From Daedaleopsis sinensis (taxonomy: Eukaryota > Basidiomycota > Agaricomycetes > Polyporales > Polyporaceae): DNA of 64,000 nucleotides. The translations under genes were made by a program, and so were the position numbers. Shown piece by piece: positions 55,663-64,000 of this stretch. How positions within the stretch are numbered: position 1 is the stretch's first letter; the number at the start of each line of letters is the position of its first letter. Location of the stretch: the NCBI GenBank assembly GCA_033807695.1, contig CM066300.1:2728001-2792000 (forward strand). The letters run 5' to 3'. Below the pieces are notes generated by a model. It saw nothing but the letters and a program-made list of their open reading frames with translations, made no database searches and was not told the origin of the DNA.

Positions 55663-56745
55663 GGCCAATCCCCGCTCCCACCTCTCCTTGTCCTCTCCCG
55701 TCATCGTACATACGGCCTCTCGCCATCTATCTCCTGCAAGACCTCGTGGTTCCGGTGGTTGTTGTCTCCCTCGTTTTAAGTAGGTTGTATATATATGCCC
55801 GGTTGTCGGCTGGCGAGCGGAGCTCGCGTGTTCTCGTGCGATCTCTCATCCTTGCTTGGATGCCCCCCCTTGCAGTTCTCTCCCACTTTCCCTACCGGAC
55901 GCCCTGCGCCCAGTGCCCTCTACCCACTACCCACCCTATCCAGTACAGCACGCGCTCGTGCATGTTGCCCGTATCCGCCCCATGAGGTGTCCCTCATCTC
56001 ACCCCTCCTTCCCCCAATCACACCTATTCACTCTTCTGCCCCATCCGGCATGCGCGTACGCCTGGCCTCCCTAGGGGGGGTCCAAGTATCGGGACACCTC
56101 AAACGCGCCACCAGTGCCAGGCATCGCGTGCCGCAGGACCCTTCTTTTCCTCTGCTTAAATATTATATACATTATGCACGTTTGCCAACATTATACTCCG
56201 GACACCGTCAGCCGACACCTCGATACCAGGAATGCTGTATCAGTCGATGGGCCCCGCAAGCAATCTCCGCTTGCTGTGCTCGTGTAATACAATGTCGACG
56301 AAATTCCACATTTGTCTCCGTCTCGTTCTGCGCCGCGGCTCCGGTGCTGCAGTTGCTGTGCATGGGGGCACGCGGGCGGCGATGTGCAGTCTGTCTGTCC
56401 AAATTGTCAAGGTCTGGTGATGCGAGTCACGTATGTCTCATGTCGCCTGTCACTAGTAATTCACTCCGTATACGGAAAGGTGTCCATGAAGTCAGAAAAG
56501 CGATATGTGGGGCATGGTAAGCAATGCGTGAGCGTACTAAGACAGGACGTAGTCATACAGAGACGGGCAGCAGAAGACAAGAGCAGACAACAAGATGTGG
56601 GGTGCCCCATCAGGCGGCTGAGTCGACGGCAGGGACGATGATAGAATACATTATAGCAATAACGCGTGCACTTCCAACACCTCCCATCCTCTAATGGAGT
56701 AGTGTAATCCGGAAAAGAAGCAGCCCGGGGCTGGTCTGCGAAGTG
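55663..56745. other. 1.1-kb convergent intergenic stretch
   Basis: It lies between the ends of the membrane glycoprotein gene and the unknown minus-strand gene. The first 400 bp are strongly pyrimidine-rich, typical of a long 3' untranslated region. A 241-codon plus-strand frame (55795-56520) is Pro/Ser/Cys-rich with no structure and is not accepted. Confidence 0.45.
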
Positions 56746-57942
56746 TCACTGGGGCGGCGCGAAGCCCGAGAACGCGGGCGCGGGCTCGGGGACAGGCATG
56801 GGCACCGGAGCAGGGATGGGCACCGGTTCCGTGGGAGGTGGAGCGCCAGCGGCGAATTGTTGCTCTTCCTCGCTGAGGCCAGTGCGTGCGAAGGCCGCGA
56901 TCATCGAGTCCTGGTCCTTGCGCCTCTTGTGTCTGCGGCGTCGGTCGTCCTTGATCAAACGCGCAACTCTACGACGGTATGTGCCGTGCGTGGCTGGGTC
57001 TGCCATGGCCGCTTTGCATGCATAGCAGGCGAGTTCGATGCTTGCCAGGAGTCGTACAGTCTCGGAGTTGTTAAGGGCCTAGGACGCGTAGAAGGGCATA
57101 TCCGGAGGTGTGGATGTGTGAGGATATGTGTATGGACAGGAGGAACGAGGAAACCGTGTTGGACGAGGCGGAGATGCACAGGATACGTCAGTCGTCAGTC
57201 CACTGCGGAGGGTGCTCGAGTATGAGGAACGCACGTTGAGAGACCATGAAACGACTCTGCCCCCTTCGACGCAACCTATCACAACGAAGTTGCCGCGTCG
57301 TTCCGCTTGGAGGGCAGCGCCCTACGTATACAGCCATGTTAGTCAGGCTCAGCACGCGACCAAGACTACGGTGACGTACCTCGCCGAATACGGTCAGTAT
57401 CTTGTGAGACGAGGCGGCCCTTACAACTAAGAGCAAAGTCGGCGGAAACACGCGTGCATTAGTGCAGGACGGCGGGAGGCAGACGGTCCACACGTACCGA
57501 CTCGGGAGGACTGGCCCGATATCTCCTGTGAGACGACGCCGCGACCCATGTATGCCCAGGTGTCTCTATCCGGCTTTCGGATGTGCACCTTGACAGGGAT
57601 GTCGCGAATTGGTTCACGGTTCTGTGAGGCAACGGCCACCACTGCTCGCATTTGTTCGTACAGGCGGTCCATCTCGGTCAGAACTGGCACAGCCCAGAGA
57701 GACATGTAGGCAGATGCGCATTCGCCGCGAGCCAGTACTCACCACTAGATGGGTTGGAGTTTGCGTGCTGGTTGTTTGCGTGCTGGTTGTTAAACGGGTG
57801 TACGCCTTGCGGTTGAGACGAGGAGCCGCCATCCATGGGGGCATCCATGACGTCCTCCATATTCTGATCCTCCGTGGGCTGGCAGCAGGCATATGTTAAC
57901 GAGGAACTGCAGCAGAGAAGAGCAAGTGCCTACCACGTCCAT
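56746..57942 (-). CDS. conserved-looking hypothetical, possible PH-like fold and basic C-terminal helix
   Basis: Not recognised. Start ATG 57942 gives a tiny first exon (MDV); further exons join as MEDVMDAPMDGGSSSQ with a repeated NNQHAN segment, then a globular region: TEMDRLYEQMRAVVAVASQN, VKVHIRKPDRDTWAYMGRGV, SSHKILTVFGEGAALQAERR, and GNFVVIGCVEGGRVVSWSLN. The alternating strand pattern of this region followed by a helix (SETVRLLASIELACYACKAA) looks like an EVH1/RanBD/PH-type fold, but that is only inference from pattern. The C-terminal exon has a very basic helix (YRRRVARLIKDDRRRRHKRR) and a Pro-rich tail ending at TGA 56746-56748. At least five introns. Confidence 0.6.
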
Positions 57943-58512
57943 TCTGGCAACGGAGCGTAGAGTAGGGTGAGATTGAGTGGTAGAAGAAAGAAAAGGGATG
58001 GTGGAGGTGCAAGGGAAGGCAAGCTACCTCAACACAGACCTCACCTGGGGCGCTTACGCCACACGTGACAGCCATTAACGCGTAACGCGACGCGTCCAGC
58101 CACTCGCGCGTTGATCGAGCGGCCACCGCCACCGTGACCTTTGGCTCAATCCGTTGTACTTCCCAGCCTGTTTTACAGTGTTTATCAATGCATGGCGGTA
58201 CTCTGTTCGTATCTCAAAGTGCCTCGTCAAACTATAGACTCCAATGCACAAGGCAAAATGAGAATCATGGAATACCATCGCCAGCCAGTAATGCACGGTC
58301 CGAGGACAGCCAAAGTGAAAGATCTCTCAGCGAAGAGTCTTCGAATCCGCCCCAAGATGGAGAGATTCAAGATATCTGATTTCCTCATGGACCATTGAGA
58401 CCAACGTATGTCAAACGAGAGTTGTTAATCAAAGACGGAGCCATGTCATTGTCCAAGGGTCAATAGTGGTTGGCGGTTACATGAGAACAGGCATGACATT
58501 CGGATGCCTGGT
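57943..58512. other. intergenic stretch between TAF5 end and unknown gene
   Basis: 570 bp with the promoter of the unknown gene and the TAF5 3' flank (both minus strand). An 81-codon plus-strand frame at 58134-58379 has a Ser/Glu-rich end but no other support. Confidence 0.4.
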
Positions 58513-61359
58513 TCACGGTCGCGCCTCGGGAGACAAATAGGGGCCGGCTACTAGACAGAGGTTACGAGGTGTAAACTGTACATTAATTATGGGTGTCCGT
58601 TTTGTCGGGAATGTGGATAACAGATCAGTGCTGTAGGAGGCGTTTGTTAAACAATGACCAAGGAGATACGATTCGCAGAGGATACTCACGTCTCAATGCT
58701 CTCCGTCTCCTCCTTCTCTGAGGGATGACTCTCCTCTGAATGGCCGTTGACCATAGTACCATTCTCTCGGACTTTGGTAGGCAATCCACCTGCTGCTTTC
58801 ACATCCCAACAGCGCACAGTCCAGTCGGCGCCACCACTGACGAGTAGACTGGATTCCGCACTGAACGACAAAGAGTACACCGATGCGGTGTGGCCTGTCA
58901 TCTTCTTGACGCACTTCCCCGAGCCAAGATCCCACAGGCGAATCGCAAGGTCTTCGCCTAAACCGGGGTTCAGCTAACCGCAAGGTATCTTGCCAATACT
59001 TGTCACTTACCAGCGGTAGCAAGATAGCGACCGTCAGGGCTGAACGCAAGGGTGGAGACGATGTCGTCGTGTTTGTAGAATACACGCACACAGGTTCCGC
59101 GTTGTACGTCCCAAAGCCTCGCGGTGCAATCACTGGAGGCTGTGCCCAGGTACAGCGAGTTTGGATGAAATGCGACAGCCTGCATGGGAATCGGAGTCTT
59201 AGTTTCCATGCCGTGATGAAGTGTTCGCCCACTCACGTTAACGTCGCTCAAGTGTCCAGCGTATATGCGCAGAGCAGATGTTCTGTCCGTTGACCACAGT
59301 CGCGCAGTTCGATCCCGAGACGCAGTAGCAAAGTAGATTCCCATCGGACTCCATTTCACGTCCCACACAGGATTTTGGTGACCACGATAGGCTACGACGT
59401 TTGTCATGGTATCAAGAGACCACAACCGCGCCGTAGTGTCTGCGGAAGCGGAGAGAAGGTATCTAGGAGGACTTGCTGAGCCGCCGATAGGGTCAAACGC
59501 AACGGAGTACACGGGCCCGCTATGTCCAACGAGTTTGCGTGTCGTCGAGCCGCCCTTCTCTTTGATCTTGTTGATTGAGGAGACTGGAGCCGCTTCAAGG
59601 TGAGTAAGTGTATACAACAGCGCGTGAAACCCACCCACCATCCCGTATTGCAGTAAGTTGGAAGTCGCTTCGCATGCCCTTTAACTTCTCTCCTTTCAAG
59701 CTCCATAGACGGATGTAGCTTTCAGAGAAGCCTGCGGCCAGCATAGATGTATCGGGCGAGAACTCGCAACAAGGCACGCTACAGTGGCATATTAGCGTAC
59801 CCACATACTCGATGGCAGGTTCACACGTACCCTTCGCCAATATCGTGGAAAGTGTAAGCGCATATGCTGGGCAACGCGCGTGCTCGCGCAGAATTCCCTT
59901 GTGGTGTGTTGAGATTCGCGGAGGTCAATGCAGAGGGATCTAGCCGTATGCGTTTTCGTGCATCTCGGACTTTCTCCACCTCACGTTTGACGTCTACGCT
60001 CTTGAACGACGGCGGATGGGGCGGAAGGTCTGCTACGGCAGGCGACACAAGCCCCGCGGGTGGTGTAGGACGAGCGAAGTGGATGTCGTACTGAGCAGCT
60101 GGATCATGATCTACCATAGCCTGATCTCGGATGGTACGCTCGGTCTCGGCGCGAAGCTCTTCAGAGACGGGTGCGGGTCCAAGTTTCAGCTCTCCCCTTG
60201 CAGAGTTGTAGGACGAGGCATCCAAGGTACTGCCGTTTGTCTGTGGCACGACGGCTGACAGGAAACCGGTAGACTCCTCCCATGCACGGGGGGATACGGA
60301 ACTCGTAGAAGAGGCTGTAACTGCATCCATCATTGAGTCGCAGTAAAGATAGAGCCAGCAAGAGTCACAAACCATCGAAGCGGAGGTGGTTGTTGACCAC
60401 GCGCATGATAGCTGCACGTCCTCGTTTACCCTTGTCACCAGAGAATCCATCTCCCATTCCTGTCGGCTCGCCACCGAATCCTTCGGTTAACCATCCTACG
60501 AGAAGACTGAAACCTGAGCGGCTCATTCGGACGGTGTACTTCTCGGATCGGAAGCGTTGAGCTACTTCGTCAGTCTGGACATGGTATGGCAGAGTAATGG
60601 TCGATAGATGATGCAACGTAGCGTGGTGAACGGGTGCTAGGGATGTTGAGAACGTCGAGTAGAAGTCCTGCGCTAGTATCGCAAAAGCAAGTCAGACCAA
60701 TAGTTCCCAGTTGGCACGCGAGCACTAACCAGCTTCTCGAAACCCATGTTGGACCAAGTCCAAATAGAAGTGGCAGAAGATGGGAAACAGGATAGGGCGG
60801 AATTCAGGCTAATAGAGGATGTCAGTGATGCGCACCTATGCGATAGCCTTTCGTGTATGTTACATACCCGGTACATGTCCAACGAACCGTCCACCCAAGA
60901 TTCCAACTCCTTGAAACCTTCGTGCTTGTCCGTCGGATCCAGGAGCAGAATCTCCTCCGCACCAACCGGCCCAATGTTAGAGATGAGGTTCTGGATGTTC
61001 TGCGGGTTGCCCAGCGTAGAAAGTTCATGCAAGACCTTAGAGCTGTCCTTGAACGCATTGTCATCTGGGTTTGCGGGCTTCTGTACAAATATAGCAAGTT
61101 GCTTCACGAGTTCCTCCTGGGAGATGGTTTGCGACGAGGAGGCCTCAGGCTGTTTGCCCTTGTCGTCTGGAGAGGCCGGTCCCTTCTGAATATCCTCTAG
61201 GATCTTCTCCGGGTCTTTGTGGCCTCGTGCACGTAGATACTCGAGCACCATGCGGTCGATGTCAGATACATTGCTGGATGGGGGGTCGGCAGCGGGAGGA
61301 TTGGCAACAGCAGAAGAGGCACCGTCTGGAGTGGACGCTGCCGGAGTCGCGACAGACAT
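58513..61359 (-). CDS. TAF5: TAF5, WD40 subunit of TFIID/SAGA
   Basis: Scaffold subunit shared by TFIID and, in many fungi, SAGA. Start ATG 61359; an Ala/Pro-rich lead precedes a LisH-type motif (SDIDRMVLEYLRARGHKDPE). The TAF5 N-terminal domain 2 has ELESWVDGSLDMYR, FRPILFPIFCHFYLDLVQHG and FRSEKYTVRMSRSGFSLLVG. A linker with RDARKRIRLDPSAL leads to six or more WD40 blades, including PVYSVAFDPIGG, YLLSASADTTARLWSLDT, YFATASRDRTARLWSTDR, TASSDCTARLWDVQRGTC and LLVSGGADWTVRCWDVKA. The last exon lies past an intron starting at the apparent stop region near 58686: it reads TDLLSTFPTKRTPIINVQFT and LCLVAGPYLSPEARP, the family ending, and stops at TGA 58513-58515. About ten introns. Confidence 0.93.
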
Positions 61360-61777
61360 GGCGAATGATGGTTAATGGTACAACAGGTGGCAGGACAGGT
61401 GGCAGGTCAGTCGATGCAGTCAGCAAGAGTCCATCTAGAGAGGAAACGCGAGAGCAGATGCAAAATAGCTTGAGTCAGGATAGCAGAGCAGTTGAGAGAT
61501 GCGCGCGGTCTGCAGCCATTGACGCGTCTATTAGTGTTCGTGTTCGCGCGACATGCGTCACGCGCGCAGTTTCACGCGTCTCACGATTTCCCTTACTGCG
61601 AGGAGACCATTCGGTTCGAGCGTACTTGAGTTGGTTATACGACGTAGATACACTAGCACAATGAGTACAGTACTCCAAATATACAGGTGTAAAGCTAGAA
61701 CGCAGCAAGATAGTAGTATTGTATAAGTTGCTCATGTGGGAACAAGACTGCAGGGTGCGGATACTGCCAGTGTCCAT
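61360..61777. other. intergenic stretch between RecQ-like end and TAF5 start
   Basis: 418 bp holding the TAF5 promoter and the 3' flank of the helicase gene, both on the minus strand. A gcgcgcagtttcacgcgtctcacg patch near 61560-61585 includes an ACGCGT core. No gene was recognised. Confidence 0.4.
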
Positions 61778-64000
61778 TCAATATCTTCCTCTACGGCCGC
61801 CACGGGCGCGTTTGTAGCTACCCCCATAGCCACCTCGTCCATATCCTCCACGAGAAGTCGAGGCCGAGGATGTCTGAGTGTAGCTGCGTTTCTGAGAAGT
61901 TCGTGGTGTGGAGCCAAAGCCCGAGATCTTCTCGACCTTGGTATATCCGGCCTTCTTGCATTCAACGTCGAACGCAGCTACGAGAGCGTTGAAATCGGTG
62001 TCGACCATGCAGCCAAAGAGCGGGTTCGCGCTCGACCACTTGCCATAGGTCAGGCGAGGGGATGTGATGCCGAATGCCATTCGAGCGAGCAGCCGAGGGT
62101 CATCTCTTTCAGGGCAAGCGTCGAGGATTTGCTTGATGCGGACAGGGTCAGGAATCGAAGTGGCGACAGCCGCGAATTCGACTCCAGTACCAGTCAGGCA
62201 GAATGTGCATTGACCGCACATGCCGTCCGGCACAGCATCCTCATCTCCGAAATATGAAGCCAATCCTTGAGCCATGCCTGAGAAGGAGTGAGTTAGAACT
62301 GTCCACAGCTGAGGAAAATACCACTCACAATCATCGTTGGTAGCAAATTCAATCACTTTCCGAATCTTCTCAATAGACTCGTCTTCGCGGGCAACCATAC
62401 GCTGAAATATCATGTCCGCGAGGTTCTTGATCTCCTTCGTGGCCTTGGGCATCGGCTTCAACACCATGTACCTCTGTATATCATTAGCTTTCGTTATCTA
62501 CACCGGTGTAGAGGAATCTGAGGCACTAACTGCTCTAAGCTGGGAAGGTTTGGTAGAAATGTGGCCTATATTAGCACGTTCAGGTTAGCTTTCTAGACAC
62601 ATGATTTACAAATGACTTTCCATCGTTGTCCCACTGATTCACAGTGCGGGCTAGGTCGGACCGAGGGATGTCAGAACGTTCAGCCGCGAGGACCAAGTCG
62701 ATCTACCCCAACAATCAGACCAGATCGCGATGAGCTAGTCGAAGGCACGCACCGTATATCCAGAACCTTTCTTCGTCCAATAAGTCCTAATAGCTTTCGC
62801 TGCAGCAGAGTTATCGGCCATGATACTCTGTAGTCCGCCTGCGCCTCGTGGCGAGATGTCGTAGATCGAAAAGAAAGGCGTGGTCGCTCGGATGTATCCA
62901 TAATCAAGTTCCAGCTGAGCGTACAAGAGCCCGAGGACATTTTGCTGTAGAAGAGAGTCAGCATACAACGAAGCGCGCAACGAGTTGGCATACCCGGATG
63001 TCGAAGCTGATTGACATATATATAAGTCTATAATCCACGACAACAGGATGGACACACACTCTTTAGCTTGCTGATAGTGATTGAAGTCGAGCGTCCCGTC
63101 AGAAGCAGGCTGTTTCAGAGAGACCTCTTGAATCCAAAGCTCTATGTCGCGCTTGGCGCAAGTGTCGCCTCTGGCAAACCCCTCGAGAATAGGTATGTCC
63201 GTTGCGCACATGAACATATAACAGTCGGATGGGAGGCCGTCCCGACCGGCTCGACCGACTTCCTGGCTGTAGTTCTCCAAGGTCTTCGGCATGTGGAAGT
63301 GAATGACCTACAGACTAATTGTCCTTTGAAGTCGAGCGATAATGACCAAATGTCTTACCTGCCGGATGTTCGCTGCCGTTACATACGACTTCAGTACAGA
63401 ACAGCGGAACGCAAGATTTCCCTACTAACCTTTGTCGATACCCATCCCAAACGCAATCGTTGCGACGACGATGTCGTTATCTGACTCCATGAATTGCACC
63501 TGGACTCGAGTGCGTTCTTCGTTCGGCAATCCAGCGTGGTAGATCATCGAATCTAGGTTGGCTCTACGAAGTCCGCTGGACACTTCCTCGGCGTGTTTTT
63601 GTAAAGTAACATAAACGATAGCAGGCCCCGTGCGTGCCTTGAGTATTTCGGTGAGACGCTTGATCTTTTGCTCCATGTTGTTGAAGACCTCCACTTTCAG
63701 AGCAAGACTTTAACATGCATGAGCATACATATCACGGATGTCTTGCATGAAGTATACACATACTTGGTTCGGTAGACTGGAATGCGAAACACGCCTGCAT
63801 TGCGGTCGATGTAGAAGTTGTCGCAAATGTCTTTGGCGACAGTGGGTGTGGCAGTCGCTGTCAGACAAAGGACGCGTTGTACATCCATCTCTTCCGCGAA
63901 CCGAGCGATCTTGAGATATTCCGGTCGGAAACTCGCGCCCCACTACTCAACAACACCTGAGTATGCTTTCAAGCTAGCCCAACCGGCCGAACAAACCTGC
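61778..64000 (-). CDS. RecQ-family DNA helicase, 3' part (runs off the right edge)
   Basis: 3'-5' DNA helicase for recombination and replication repair. The visible part begins in the first RecA domain with [20 protein letters not shown] just after the window-edge exon that ends in CAG (the SQ before W), then [20 protein letters not shown], the second domain ([53 protein letters not shown]) and motif VI in [20 protein letters not shown] RecQ-Ct zinc region follows, with [10 protein letters not shown]. The C-terminal tail is unusual: Ser/Arg/Tyr-rich then [19 protein letters not shown] and RRGRY at TGA 61778-61780. Motifs I-II lie beyond the edge. Many introns; several exon joins between 62.5 and 63.4 kb are not fixed. 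Confidence 0.88.

Noticed and set aside
55795..56520. 241-codon plus-strand open frame after the membrane glycoprotein
   Set aside because: Pro/Ser/Cys-rich low-order translation in what looks like 3' untranslated sequence.
58134..58398. Two overlapping plus-strand frames of about 80 codons
   Set aside because: Short, overlapping in different frames, no splice sites and no motif; could be chance.

Overview
This is a 64-kb piece of a filamentous fungal nuclear genome, almost certainly an agaricomycete basidiomycete (inference: genes densely packed on both strands, many introns of about 45-60 nt with GT..AG ends and CTAAC-like branch sites, nearly every gene interrupted, moderately high GC). 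A zinc/helical fragment near 5.8-6.1 kb resembles the T5orf172/DUF1766 proteins that are common in Agaricomycetes. No bacterial, phage, CRISPR, rRNA or tRNA features were recognised.

Layout. 1-6.2 kb is a poorly conserved block with several spliced hypothetical genes on both strands and a truncated T5orf172-like fragment; nothing in it could be given a function. From 6.3 kb on, the window is ordinary conserved housekeeping sequence: alpha-SNAP/Sec17 (-), SIZ/PIAS SUMO ligase (+), ADP/ATP carrier (+), IRC3-like mitochondrial helicase (+), pseudouridine glycosidase-kinase fusion (-), molybdopterin synthase MoaE/MOCS2B (+), Ice2 ER membrane protein (-), Dug3 (-), phosphoacetylglucosamine mutase (-), NudC (+). 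At 25.8-26.8 kb lies the most unusual gene: a secreted precursor with nine 32-residue repeats separated by KR sites (Kex2-processed repeat protein). Then ESF1 (+), an EED-like PRC2 WD40 protein (-), a complex I B14.7-like subunit (+), a Rap1-like BRCT-BRCT-Myb protein (-), uS9/RPS16 (-), mitochondrial uL4m (+), RAD51 (+), 3-phosphoglycerate dehydrogenase (-), HIS7 (+), Pal1 (-), a single-domain UROD/MetE-like protein (-), eL13/RPL13 (+), a cytochrome-b5 fusion sphingolipid desaturase (-), a metallophosphoesterase (-), a small hypothetical (-), a single-pass membrane glycoprotein (+), an unknown protein (-), TAF5 (-) and a RecQ-type helicase (-) that runs off the right edge.

Genes are mostly independent, but several divergent pairs share short promoters. 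The clearest regulatory case is the 264-bp gap between 3-phosphoglycerate dehydrogenase and HIS7, which carries two exact TGASTCA (Gcn4/CpcA-type) sites, so serine and histidine synthesis probably share general amino-acid control. Other shared promoters join uS9 with mitochondrial uL4m, Sec17 with the SUMO ligase, the PsuG-PsuK fusion with MOCS2B, AGM1 with NudC, and the repeat-peptide gene with ESF1. Exon boundaries were set by hand from splice consensus and frame continuity; genes with complete exon lists in the evidence add up to whole codons.
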